Shown here: positions 16,619-25,572 of the stretch, piece by piece
Numbering within the stretch: the first letter of the stretch is position 1
How the letters are laid out: each line of letters begins with the position of its first letter
NCBI GenBank assembly: GCA_019694835.1
Contig: JAIBBE010000057.1
Location: 1-64,000, forward strand
Reading direction: 5' to 3'
Length of the DNA: 64,000 nucleotides
From: Fimbriimonadaceae bacterium
GTDB taxonomy: Bacteria; Armatimonadota; Fimbriimonadia; Fimbriimonadales; Fimbriimonadaceae
Notes under the pieces: model-generated
What the model was told of the DNA's origin: nothing
What the model saw: the letters and a program-made list of their open reading frames with translations, nothing else
Database searches by the model: none
Program-made: the position numbers and the translations under genes

Positions 16619-18610
16619 TTACACCGACTTCGGGCCGCGCAGCAGGCGCAGGCCGTTGAGGATGACGAGGACAGTGCTGCCTTCGTGGCCGACGACGGCG
16701 ATGGGGAGGGGAAGGCGGAAGAAGAGGCTGGAGATCGTGAGCGCGACGATCACGCCGGAAGCAAAGATCAGGTTGGCGGCAATGATCCGGTTCGCCATCT
16801 TGCCGAGGCGCATGAGCTCGGGGATGCGCTCGATGCGATCCTGGACCAACACCACATCGGCAGATTTCAGCGCGATGTCGCTGCCCAAGCCGCCCATGGC
16901 AACGCCAAGGCTCGCCGTCGCGAGCGCGGGAGCGTCGTTGACGCCGTCGCCGATCATCGCCACGACCTTGCCTTGATCGGTCCACTCCTTGACGAGTCGT
17001 GCCTTGTCGTCGGGCAAGACGCCCGGGTGAACGGTGTCGATGCCGAGTTCTGCGGCGATGGCTTTGGCGGTGGCGGCGTTGTCGCCAGTGAGCATGGCGA
17101 CGTTCTTTACGCCGACCGCGTGGAGTTCCTGGATGAATCGGAGCGCGGCCGGGCGCGGCTCGTCGCGCATGCCGAGGGCGGCCCATTCGCTGCCGTAGCG
17201 CATCAGGACGGAGGTCAGACCCCGCGTTCGCATTTCCTCCACGTGCTCACGGAAGCCACCGGGCAGAGCCTCGCCGGTCTCGTCGAAGAATCTTGGCTGG
17301 CCGATCTTGACTTCGACGCCGTCGATGTCAGCGATGATGCCCATGCCGGTGATGGACTGATGTTCGCGGGCGACGGGGATGTCGATGCCGAGGGCGCCGG
17401 TGGCGTTGAAGATGGCTTGGGCGATGGGGTGGGTGCTGAAGGCCTCGGCACCCGCGGCCAATCGGAGCGCTTCGCGGGTAGCTCCTCCAACCTCGTCGCC
17501 GCCATGCCAACATGTGATCATCCCGCCTTCATCGCCCTCGTGGTGCGCGCCAGCGTGGGCGACCGCCATGGCGGTTGGCTTCGCATGCCCGATGCAGACC
17601 TCAATCAGTTTGGGCTTCCCCTCGGTGAGGGTGCCCGTCTTGTCGAGCGCAACGGTATCCACCTTGCCTGCCACCTCGATGAACTGGCCGCCCCGCACCA
17701 AAATGCCGCGCCGTGCCGCGAAAGCCAGCGCACTCAGCGTGGATGCGGGGGTGGAAATCACCAGCGCGCAAGGGCTGAGCGCTACGAGGAGAATGAGCGA
17801 CGGATACATGGCTTCGGTCAGCCAGTTAAAGTCGGGGTGACCGGCATGCGTCGCCCAGCGAATGCCGAAGGAGACGACAAACGCAAGCAAGACGAGGAAT
17901 GTGTAGCGCTGACCAAACCACTGGCTGATCCGCTCACCGCTGGCTTTGTTGTCTTGCGCCTCCTGGACGATCGAGACGATCTTCTCAAGCGTGCTTTCCT
18001 TGACTTCGGCGGTAACCCGCATCAGGAGCATCGAATCGAGGTTCTGAGTTCCGGCGAGCACCCGATCCCCAAACGCCTTATCGACCGGCACCGATTCGCC
18101 CGTCATCGCGCTCTCGTCGATGGAGACGTTCGGGACCGCCAAGGTGCCGTCGGCGGGAATCTGCTGGAAGGGCAGGACGCGTACCTCGTCGCCGACCTTC
18201 AAGTCCTCGGTGCGAATCGTCTCGTCCCCGCTGGGCAGAACCCGAATGGCTGTGTCAGGGCGCAGCTTGACTAGACTCTCGATGGCCGAACGGGTCTTGG
18301 TCATCGCCATCGATTCGAGGGTGCTCGACAGGCTGAATAGAAAGAGAAGCGCCGCTGCGTCCTCGATGTGGCCTACGATGACGGCACCAATCGCGGCGAG
18401 CACCATCAGGATGTTCACGTCGAGACTGCGGTCCTTGATCGCCTCCCAAGCCGCTCCCAAAGCAAAGTAAGACCCGAAGACGACGCTTAGCAGGGGCAAG
18501 ACGGGGGTCTGAAGGTGCGCCAGTCCGGGAATCAGGACGACCAAGCTCAGGATCAGGAAAAGACCGCAGAGCGCAGTGAGCAACGTTTGGACGTCGCGAA
18601 AGATGCGCAC
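16619..18610 (-). CDS. P1B-4-type heavy-metal-exporting ATPase
   Basis: This is a 663-residue P-type ATPase. The SPC metal motif (LSPCALVIST, 279-281) replaces CPC, there is no N-terminal HMA domain, and a C-terminal HEGSTVLVILNGLRLL helix is present. These features mark the P1B-4 group, whose members export Co, Ni, Fe or Zn. Catalytic Asp323 is in DKTGTLTEG, TGES is at 170-173, and GDGVNDAPAL is the hinge. An unusual His/Cys-rich insert (about 338-378: CIGHAK, HAGAHHEGDE, CWHGGDE) lies just after the phosphorylation site and may be a regulatory metal-binding loop. Confidence 0.92.
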   Translation of the reverse strand: MRIFRDVQTLLTALCGLFLILSLVVLIPGLAHLQTPVLPLLSVVFGSYFALGAAWEAIKDRSLDVNILMVLAAIGAVIVGHIEDAAALLFLFSLSSTLESMAMTKTRSAIESLVKLRPDTAIRVLPSGDETIRTEDLKVGDEVRVLPFQQIPADGTLAVPNVSIDESAMTGESVPVDKAFGDRVLAGTQNLDSMLLMRVTAEVKESTLEKIVSIVQEAQDNKASGERISQWFGQRYTFLVLLAFVVSFGIRWATHAGHPDFNWLTEAMYPSLILLVALSPCALVISTPASTLSALAFAARRGILVRGGQFIEVAGKVDTVALDKTGTLTEGKPKLIEVCIGHAKPTAMAVAHAGAHHEGDEGGMITCWHGGDEVGGATREALRLAAGAEAFSTHPIAQAIFNATGALGIDIPVAREHQSITGMGIIADIDGVEVKIGQPRFFDETGEALPGGFREHVEEMRTRGLTSVLMRYGSEWAALGMRDEPRPAALRFIQELHAVGVKNVAMLTGDNAATAKAIAAELGIDTVHPGVLPDDKARLVKEWTDQGKVVAMIGDGVNDAPALATASLGVAMGGLGSDIALKSADVVLVQDRIERIPELMRLGKMANRIIAANLIFASGVIVALTISSLFFRLPLPIAVVGHEGSTVLVILNGLRLLRGPKSV

Positions 18611-18795
18611 GACTCAAGGTGGCATACCCAACGGGTGGTTGTCAACCTGGAGGGTTTGGAGTTAACGGGAACTTTGGGAGTGCGGCGGGGTGGCCGGGGT
18701 CTCGGTGTTGCCCGTGTGGAAAGGCTCCCAGAGCGTTTGCCGACCAACCCTCGTGCCGACGGGACAATTCAGCGTTCGCTTGTGCTGGCTGATTA

Positions 18796-18823
18796 CGCCT
18801 GAAACCTGCGTCCGTTTCAGGCG
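18796..18823. other. Hairpin upstream of the envelope operon
   Basis: A perfect 10-bp stem (CGCCTGAAAC / GTTTCAGGCG) has an 8-nt loop and is followed by TTCTAGTCTG. It lies 60 bp before the start at 18883, in a 272-bp gap with no other feature. It may be a leader attenuator or the end of an upstream transcript. Confidence 0.45.
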
Positions 18824-18882
18824 TTCTAGTCTGTGCGAATTGCGGTAGCCTCTCGGGTACCAACTTTCGAGGTTAAAACGAC

Positions 18883-20229
18883 TTGAAGAACCCCCTTTCC
18901 CTACGAATTTTCGGAACTCTTGCCCTCCTTGCGTTGACGGCGCTCTGGGGCTGCGGTGGCAGCGGCTCGGGCGGCGGTGGCGGCGGAGCGAGAACGGCGA
19001 CGATCGCAGGCACGGTGAGCGACATCAACGGCAACCCTGTGCGCGGTGCCAAGGTTTCGACCCGTGACGGCTCAACCGTAACGTCAACGAGTGGCGCTTA
19101 CTGGCTCGATCGCCAGCGAGCCGATAATCTCGATGTCAAAGCCGAGATCGTGCAGAACGGCGTCCGTTATCGTGGTCAAAACGTCGCCGTCACCCTCCAG
19201 GATCTTCCGACCCAGAGCGTCAATATCGTCGTCGCACCTGAGAACCAGCTTGCGAGCATTCGCGGCGTGGTCGAGGATCGAGACGGAGCCCGGCTCGCGG
19301 GCGCAAGCGTGTTCGCTTACGACACCGGAATTCTGAGCAGCCAGCGCACCGTTACCAACGCCAACGGCGAATACGAGCTGTTTGGCCTGGTATCGGGCTT
19401 GAACTACACGGTCGTCGCCGGTGGGCGCGAGTACCGCAGCGATGTCGACCAGGTCCTGCTTTCGGATGGCGAGCGACAAACGGTTAATTTCACCCTCGGC
19501 ACCCCCGGCAACCCCCAGATGGAGCCGCCACAGAATCTGAGCGTGACCTCGTGGACCTCTCCCCGTGCCGCTGCCCGAGCCGCCCGAGATCGCGACGTCC
19601 TCGACAACATGAAGCGGATTTTCGACAAGCCGAAAGCAACCCGCAAGCGCATGAGCGCAAGCCGCCTCAGCACGCGGGGCAACTTCATCGAAGTCGACCT
19701 TGAGTTCGATCCGATCGACAGCCTCGAATTGCTCGGATATGGCATCTATCGAGCTCGCGGGAACGGTCCGTTCACGGCGATCGACTTCCTGCGCGAACCC
19801 CTTGCCGGCTATTACGTGGACCTCGACGAGTTCCTTCGGCCCGACTCCGATTACACGTATGCCGTCACGTCGCTGAGTGTGATGTATCCCGATTTCCCTG
19901 CCCAGTCCGAGAGCGACTTCAGCAACGAAGCGACCGTGCTGACCCTCGACGACCTGGTTGGAATCGGCGTCAACCAAGATCCGGTCGAGTTTTTCTGGGA
20001 CGGCGGATCAGGGGCAGAAACCTACGTGGTGTATCTGTTCGACCAGTTCCCTGGAATCGGCGTGGAGTCGATCTGGAACAACGAGGAGAATCCCGTGGCC
20101 GGAAACAACCTCGCATACAGCGGGCCGAACCTGGACTTTGGCCGCCGCTATTACTACCTCGTTCTCGGCCTCGCCGACAACAATGCCGCGCGCACGCTGA
20201 GCGCCGTAGGAGAGTTCATTGCTGAGTAG
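18883..20229 (+). CDS. Lipoprotein with carboxypeptidase-regulatory-like domains
   Basis: The start is TTG at 18883. A signal peptide ends in a lipobox (LTALWGC, Cys24) followed by a Gly/Ser-rich linker, so the mature protein is predicted to be lipid-anchored. Two CarboxypepD_reg/Cna-B-like beta-sandwich units follow (TIAGTVSDINGNPVRGAKVS and SIRGVVEDRDGARLAGASVF). The C-terminal part resembles fibronectin type III strands (DSDYTYAVTSLSVMYPD). No enzyme motif is seen. It is the first gene of a four-gene operon and its stop overlaps the next start by 11 bp. Confidence 0.8.
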   Translation: MKNPLSLRIFGTLALLALTALWGCGGSGSGGGGGGARTATIAGTVSDINGNPVRGAKVSTRDGSTVTSTSGAYWLDRQRADNLDVKAEIVQNGVRYRGQNVAVTLQDLPTQSVNIVVAPENQLASIRGVVEDRDGARLAGASVFAYDTGILSSQRTVTNANGEYELFGLVSGLNYTVVAGGREYRSDVDQVLLSDGERQTVNFTLGTPGNPQMEPPQNLSVTSWTSPRAAARAARDRDVLDNMKRIFDKPKATRKRMSASRLSTRGNFIEVDLEFDPIDSLELLGYGIYRARGNGPFTAIDFLREPLAGYYVDLDEFLRPDSDYTYAVTSLSVMYPDFPAQSESDFSNEATVLTLDDLVGIGVNQDPVEFFWDGGSGAETYVVYLFDQFPGIGVESIWNNEENPVAGNNLAYSGPNLDFGRRYYYLVLGLADNNAARTLSAVGEFIAE

Positions 20230-22912
20230 TCGAATCTTGGTGGGACTGGGGCTTGGGTGCCTCGCAGGAGCCAGCTTAGCGACCGATCTGGGCGTCGACA
20301 TCTCGATCAGCCGCGACCAGAACGCGATTTCGGCGCAAACCGATGCGGCGGCCCGGTCGTTTGCCAAACGCGCTGCGATCCTCACCCGCCGCGCGAGAAG
20401 CGGCGATTCGACGACGTTCAGCCTGCCCATGCGGCTGTTTCTCTCACGCAATGGCGTCCCCTTGCCCAACCCCACGACGCGTGGCCGAGGCGCGGACATC
20501 ACGCTCGTGTTCGATGCGACCGGGCCGAACGCCTTCCCGCCCGATTACCGAACCTTCCTTCAGTCGGTCTATCAGCGAGCGAAGCCGATTCTCGATGGCG
20601 TTTTCGGCACACCCAGCATCGGCGGAGTCGTAAAGGTCAGCAACTACGACGCCGATATCGGTGACCGCGACGCCGTTGCGGGCGGCTACTACGTGCCCAA
20701 CAATGGCTCGGCTCAACAGGAGATTCGATTCCCCGTTTACATCGACAGCGTCGGCTTTAAGTTGGAAGTGACGGCGGTCAACTTCATTCACACGTTGCTG
20801 CTCGCGTACATGGGCCCGAATTCTTTTGGGACCGACGCCTTTGACGAAGGGCTCGTGCGCGCGGCGACGATGCGGATTTGCCGAACGCCCGCTGCCATGA
20901 TCACGACGCTCGATCCGGACCTGATCGAAGCCGCCCTTCAGAGCACGTACGACATCGGCTCATTCTACGACTGGAACAATCAGCGACCCCTTGGCGGCCA
21001 GAAGTTCATCGCCCCCAACCTGCGCACCCAGCCGCTCCCGATCGGTGGCAGCGTGGGCGGTCCGTATCTGCTGCGGTATCAGATGGCGGGCACGGCGTGG
21101 CAGAAGGTGCAGGTAGAGCATCCGTCCTTCGCGGTCGAACTGACCACAGCCTTCTACGGCAACCCGGGCAACTACCTGACGGTGCCCCAGCAGATCAACT
21201 TGTGCCAGACGATTCTTAACCGGATCGGCAATGGGACGGTCGAAGGTTTGACCTTCACCGAGTGGTTCAAAAGGCAGTACATCCTTGACACCAAGACCAT
21301 TCCCGGCACCAAGGTCATCGTCCAGCCCTTCCCGATCATCGATGGATTGGCGGGCAGCGACTTCGGCGTTTTCGGCATTCAGGCACACTACTTCTACGTG
21401 GACCTGACCGGCAACGAGACGCTGCTGAACAACACGGCCTATCCGATCTTCTGGACCCCCGAGTTCTTCCGATTGTTCACGAGCGCTCAGGACGAGCGGA
21501 TGGACATCTTCAGCGCGTACGGTGCGGTGGCTCCGAACTTTCCGGGCGACCTTTTTGCGAATGAGCCGTACCGGGTGGTCGTCGACATTCCGGTTCAGGA
21601 TCAGAACGCCCGGTGCGTGCTTCCCGCTGGCGCGATCGCCACGGCGGCCCGCCCCAATCCGAACATGCTGTATGGCACCGTGAGCGGCGGCTTGATCACC
21701 GGCGACTACAAGGTCAACATGAGCTTCGGCGCGATCGTTCAGAACGACATTCCAGTGAAGAATTTCGCCTTCGGAACAACCGCTGACCCCCTGTTCCTGC
21801 TTCCCCAGAAGGTCACCCTTCAGGTGACCCGCAACGGACAGGTCGTGATGACCCGCCGCGTCAACAAGGGTCCAGGCAGCCTCGGGGTAGATCTGAGGAT
21901 TGGTGGCGACGCCATGATTCCGCTGCCGGGCGGGCTCAAGAAGGGTGTTCAGATGATCGGCTTGCCCGGCGATCCGTTCGCAGGCAAGGCCTCCGACATT
22001 TTCAACCTCACCGACATCCAAACCCAAGCTGCGCGCTGGAATGGGGCGAAGGGCCGCTACGAGTTCTTCCCGGAAAGCGGTGCCTTCGATCAAGGATTGG
22101 GCTTCTTCGTCCGGTCCGATTCGACGCGGTCGCTGGAGACGGCTGGGCGCGTGCAGCCTCTCACCCCCATTTCTGTGGCCCTTCGCCCGGGATGGAACAT
22201 GGTGTCGACACCCCATAACGAGATCATCCCCGTCAGCCAAGTGAGAGTCTTGGTTGCGGCCAACACGCCCATCGCTTTCAACGACGCGAAGGGCACCAGT
22301 CTTGGTACCGAGTTCTACAGTTTCCAGCCGGGAGCCAACGACACCGCTAGCGGCGCGCCGGAAGGCGGAACGATGGTTCCGGCGACGAATTTCGAGCCGG
22401 GCAAGGCGTATTTCGTGCGCGTATTCGCACCGCAGGGCTTGAGCTTGGTGTTCTTCCCATCGGGATCGTCCGGGGCGGGGCGCAGCGGTGGCGGCCTATC
22501 CTCGATGGCTCCGACCAACTCGTGGGAGATGAACGTCGGATTGGCTGGCGCCGGCGAGCGAACCGATGTACGCATCGGTCAGCACCCCGCAGGCACCCGA
22601 AGCTTCGACCGCTCTATCGACTCGGAGTTGCCTCCGGCCTTTGGGGGGCTCCAAGGCTCGTCCCAAACCCTCTATCGCGACATCCGAAAGATCGGGGTTC
22701 AGGACACGTTCCAAGTCAAGTTCGACAGTCTGCGCCCCGGGACGCTCTACACGGTGCGATTCGACCGCGTCAGCGGCACCATCGGCATGTTCCAACTCCG
22801 TGACCAGACCGCCAATGTGCGGAAGAAGTACACCGGAGGCGGCGTCTACACCTTCCGCGCCACCACGAAGTCGAGAATCTTGAGTCTCGGGTTCAATGGG
22901 GCACAGCCATGA
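20219..22912 (+). CDS. Large exported protein with degenerate gluzincin-like motif, unrecognised family
   Basis: The TTG start at 20219 lies inside the previous gene and gives a signal peptide (MLSSRILVGLGLGCLAGASLA). The mature protein is about 875 residues. At 187-211 it reads VNFIH, then 18 residues, then EG (H191 to E210). This is exactly the HExxH-x18-EG spacing of gluzincin metallopeptidases, but the first His is Val and the catalytic Glu is Asn, so it would be inactive. The C-terminal half is beta-rich with two RPGWNMVSTPHNE / GVQMIGLPGDPF-type blocks and a Gly/Ser linker near 760. It overlaps the next gene by 4 bp (ATGA). Confidence 0.75.
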   Translation: MLSSRILVGLGLGCLAGASLATDLGVDISISRDQNAISAQTDAAARSFAKRAAILTRRARSGDSTTFSLPMRLFLSRNGVPLPNPTTRGRGADITLVFDATGPNAFPPDYRTFLQSVYQRAKPILDGVFGTPSIGGVVKVSNYDADIGDRDAVAGGYYVPNNGSAQQEIRFPVYIDSVGFKLEVTAVNFIHTLLLAYMGPNSFGTDAFDEGLVRAATMRICRTPAAMITTLDPDLIEAALQSTYDIGSFYDWNNQRPLGGQKFIAPNLRTQPLPIGGSVGGPYLLRYQMAGTAWQKVQVEHPSFAVELTTAFYGNPGNYLTVPQQINLCQTILNRIGNGTVEGLTFTEWFKRQYILDTKTIPGTKVIVQPFPIIDGLAGSDFGVFGIQAHYFYVDLTGNETLLNNTAYPIFWTPEFFRLFTSAQDERMDIFSAYGAVAPNFPGDLFANEPYRVVVDIPVQDQNARCVLPAGAIATAARPNPNMLYGTVSGGLITGDYKVNMSFGAIVQNDIPVKNFAFGTTADPLFLLPQKVTLQVTRNGQVVMTRRVNKGPGSLGVDLRIGGDAMIPLPGGLKKGVQMIGLPGDPFAGKASDIFNLTDIQTQAARWNGAKGRYEFFPESGAFDQGLGFFVRSDSTRSLETAGRVQPLTPISVALRPGWNMVSTPHNEIIPVSQVRVLVAANTPIAFNDAKGTSLGTEFYSFQPGANDTASGAPEGGTMVPATNFEPGKAYFVRVFAPQGLSLVFFPSGSSGAGRSGGGLSSMAPTNSWEMNVGLAGAGERTDVRIGQHPAGTRSFDRSIDSELPPAFGGLQGSSQTLYRDIRKIGVQDTFQVKFDSLRPGTLYTVRFDRVSGTIGMFQLRDQTANVRKKYTGGGVYTFRATTKSRILSLGFNGAQP

Positions 22913-23796
22913 TGCGACTCGTCCTCCTCGTCAGCCTCCTTGCCTGCCTGTTGATCGGCTGCGGAGGCGGTGGGGGTGGCGGGGTCACGCCGCCGACCGA
23001 GATCACGGTCGTCGGGTCGGTCATCTGGGTCGGTGACGGCCAAGCCCCGATTCCGGCGGCAACCGTCCAAGTCGACCAGGCGACGACCACGACGAGCACC
23101 ACCGACGGTTCATTCTCGCTGAAAGCCGCTCCAACCGCGACCTCCATGACGGTGATTTATCAGAACGGGGCGACCACGGTGACCTTCCAATACACCATCC
23201 CCACCGCCGATCAGGGCATCACCGACATGGGCGAGGTGTTCATCGGGCCGGAGAAGGTGCGCGTCGACGGCATCGTAAGTTCGGCCATCGACTCGACCCC
23301 GGTGCAAGGGGCGCTGATCGAGTTTGCCGGGCGACAGGCCACTTCGGGTGCCAACGGTGTCTTCAGCCTGACCGATGTCGCCTATTCAGGAGCAGGTTCA
23401 AGCTCGTTCTTCGACATCGAGGGCGAGATTTCCAGGGCGGGATATCTGCCCCAGACCTTCCGAGCCCTTGATGCAGCGGTCAGCGGGGTCGTCACGCTCG
23501 ATGAAATTCGGCTTGTTCCGCAGAGCGGCGACAACCCGCCTCCGCCTCCCTATACGATTACTGGAAAGATCAGTCCGGCTCAGAGCGCAGCGGGAACCGT
23601 GGTGACTTTGAAGCTGGCGGGAACTCCCATACGTCGCTTTACGGTTGGAACGGATGCAACTTACGGGTTCTGGGTCCTGCCCGGCTCCTATGTCATCAGC
23701 TACCAGAACACGATCAACAACTTAACCGCGCCCGACGAGTCAGTGGAACTGACCAGCCAAAATCAAATCATCACACGCGATGTCACGCTCCGATAA
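22909..23796 (+). CDS. Lipoprotein with repeated carboxypeptidase-regulatory-like domains
   Basis: The start overlaps the previous stop (ATGA). The signal peptide ends in the lipobox LLIGC followed by seven Gly residues. Three beta-sandwich units are visible: VVGSVIWVGDGQAPIPAATV, VDGIVSSAIDSTPVQGALIE and ITGKISPAQSAAGTVVTLKL. The third is preceded by a short proline linker (NPPPPPY). This resembles gene 1 of the operon and suggests related structural or polysaccharide-binding roles. There is no catalytic motif. It overlaps the LptC-like gene by 17 bp. Confidence 0.8.
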   Translation: MMRLVLLVSLLACLLIGCGGGGGGGVTPPTEITVVGSVIWVGDGQAPIPAATVQVDQATTTTSTTDGSFSLKAAPTATSMTVIYQNGATTVTFQYTIPTADQGITDMGEVFIGPEKVRVDGIVSSAIDSTPVQGALIEFAGRQATSGANGVFSLTDVAYSGAGSSSFFDIEGEISRAGYLPQTFRALDAAVSGVVTLDEIRLVPQSGDNPPPPPYTITGKISPAQSAAGTVVTLKLAGTPIRRFTVGTDATYGFWVLPGSYVISYQNTINNLTAPDESVELTSQNQIITRDVTLR

Positions 23797-25234
23797 ATTT
23801 CCCTGGAAAGGGCTCATCCTCAGCTTGGGGGCCATTGGCCTTGTTGCCTGGAGCACGGTAAAGCTCCAGCGCATCGCCACGATCGACCCGTTCTCCGGGA
23901 TCCGGAAGAGCGTGATGGACCCCAAAACGGGCGAGCAGGTCACGATCGAGATGGGGGACGTGAACGTCCGATTCTATGAGGGCAAGAAGTTGCGCGGCCA
24001 GGCTCGTGTCGGTCGGCTCGGAATCACCCAGGACCGGCGGTCGCTGAACTGCTTCGCGGTCACCGATGGCGTGTATTACACCGACAACGGCGATCCGTTC
24101 CGGTTCAGCGCGACCGAAGGACTGTGGAGCCAAGATTCGAAGGTCTTCGAGGGCAGCGGCGCAGCGCGTGTCTGGGCAAAGGACCTCGACCTCAAGGTTG
24201 ATAACTTCCGCTACGACCAGATCCTGAAGAAAGTCGACGTCCCTGGCGCGATCAAAGGAAAGCTCAGCAACGGAGATATCACGGCCGGTGGCTTTTGGTA
24301 TCAGCTGACCGACAACGCCTTCTTCCTCGGCAAAACCACTTGGATGGGCCAGATGGATCAAACGGCCGATCCTTCCAAGAAAGGTCCGTCGCGATGGACG
24401 ATCAAAGCCGACAGTACCCAGCGTGCTTCCAAGTCTGACGTCGAGGTCTCCAAGAATGCTTGGGCCACGGACGGCGACGTCATCCTGAAAGCCAACACGA
24501 TCGAGCGGAATGTGAAGACAGATGTCGTCGTAGCGACAGGCAAGTGCTCGTACTACAGTAAGAAAGCGAATTTGATCTGCGACAAGGTGACGGTCTTCCG
24601 CAAAGAAAAAAGAGCAATCCTCGAAGGCAATGTGAGCATGCTGATCAAGCCCGAGGACCAGGAGAAGCTGGAAGAAACCGAACTCGCACCGCTGAAGCCG
24701 GTGGTTCCGGAAGAAATCGCAGCGCTCCGGCCACCCGAGCCCACCGGCAAATCCGATCAGGACAAGGAACTCGACAACGAAGTGCGGAGCAATAACAACC
24801 GCCGCAAGTACCCTGTCCAAATCCTTGCCGCCAAGATCGAGTATTGGTACGCCGAAGGTCAGCGTCGAGCGGATATCACGGGAAGTCCTCAGGCCAAGCA
24901 GGACATGCCCGGGGGTCGATGGCGTCAGGTGTGGGCATTCAAGGCTCACTATGACGAGGAAAAGGAAACGCTGAAGCTCGAAAGCAGTGGCGGCCCCACC
25001 AAGGAGACCCGCATCATGACCTCGCTTGGTGACGACATCCGCGCGAAGTGGTTCGAAGTGTCGACCAAAGAAGACGATGATGCCTGGAGCGCCGAAGGCC
25101 TGGACGGCATCTTCGTCCCGGACGAGAACGAGATTCCCAAGGCACCCGGCTCCGACAAGGACAAAGGCAAATCCGGCGGAGGAGGAGTGAGTTCGCCGCC
25201 ACCGGGAATGCAGGGCCCTATTGGGCGCGGCTAG
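23780..25234 (+). CDS. LptC/LptA (OstA)-like envelope protein
   Basis: This 484-residue protein has an N-terminal membrane anchor (FPWKGLILSLGAIGLVAWSTV) and then a long series of beta-jellyroll strands typical of LptC/LptA/OstA proteins. Strand pairs of note are GQARVGRLGITQDRRSLNCF, VDNFRYDQILKKVDV and NLICDKVTVFRKEKRAILEG. In known systems these domains bridge lipopolysaccharide across the periplasm. The protein is much longer than E. coli LptC (about 190), with several OstA-like units, an internal linker (about 290-340) and a Gly-rich C-terminal tail. It ends a four-gene operon of envelope proteins. Confidence 0.75.
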   Translation: MSRSDKFPWKGLILSLGAIGLVAWSTVKLQRIATIDPFSGIRKSVMDPKTGEQVTIEMGDVNVRFYEGKKLRGQARVGRLGITQDRRSLNCFAVTDGVYYTDNGDPFRFSATEGLWSQDSKVFEGSGAARVWAKDLDLKVDNFRYDQILKKVDVPGAIKGKLSNGDITAGGFWYQLTDNAFFLGKTTWMGQMDQTADPSKKGPSRWTIKADSTQRASKSDVEVSKNAWATDGDVILKANTIERNVKTDVVVATGKCSYYSKKANLICDKVTVFRKEKRAILEGNVSMLIKPEDQEKLEETELAPLKPVVPEEIAALRPPEPTGKSDQDKELDNEVRSNNNRRKYPVQILAAKIEYWYAEGQRRADITGSPQAKQDMPGGRWRQVWAFKAHYDEEKETLKLESSGGPTKETRIMTSLGDDIRAKWFEVSTKEDDDAWSAEGLDGIFVPDENEIPKAPGSDKDKGKSGGGGVSSPPPGMQGPIGRG

Positions 25235-25275
25235 TCATGCTTCCACGTCCCGCACGGCACGTTGAATTGGAGGGC

Positions 25276-25380
25276 GGGTGGCCGGGGTGATGAATTGTGC
25301 ACCCCCGGTTCTGCCAAGTACTGACAGGCTTCCGGCAAGTGGCAAACGCCGGGGTGCACAATTCATCACCCCCGGACACC
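25276..25380. repeat. Long palindromic element, family B (copy 2)
   Basis: Left arm 25276-25308 and right arm 25349-25380 are near-perfect complements containing TGATGAATTGTGCACCCC. Arms and loop are related to the copy at 6952-7054. It occupies the first third of the 338-bp gap after the envelope operon. Confidence 0.85.
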
Positions 25381-25459
25381 GGGACCTTGGTTTTCTATCT
25401 AACGCGGGCAGACTTTGAGGTCTGGAACTCGGGATCGACGAACTGTGAGCTTAGGGTGG

Positions 25460-25483
25460 GTCGAAAGACACCCTTCTTTCGAC
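25460..25483 (+). other. Structured leader upstream of the gene at 25573
   Basis: A perfect 9-bp stem (GTCGAAAGA / TCTTTCGAC) with a 6-nt loop is nested inside a weaker GGGTGG / CCACCC pairing. Two smaller palindromes (GTCGAGACTCGAC near 25509 and TTGCCATGAGGCAA near 25547) lie between it and the start codon. The rest of the gap from 25381 shows no gene. Confidence 0.4.
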
Positions 25484-25572
25484 ATGAGCCACCCGTCCTG
25501 ATCGCGTCGTCGAGACTCGACGGGCGTGAGTCTTAAACTCCATCTTGCCATGAGGCAATGAAGGAGAAACTC

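Noticed and set aside
16193..18274. A 693-codon open frame on the plus strand
   Set aside because: It is antisense to trpB and the P-type ATPase, whose motifs are complete. The frame is a by-product of high GC content.
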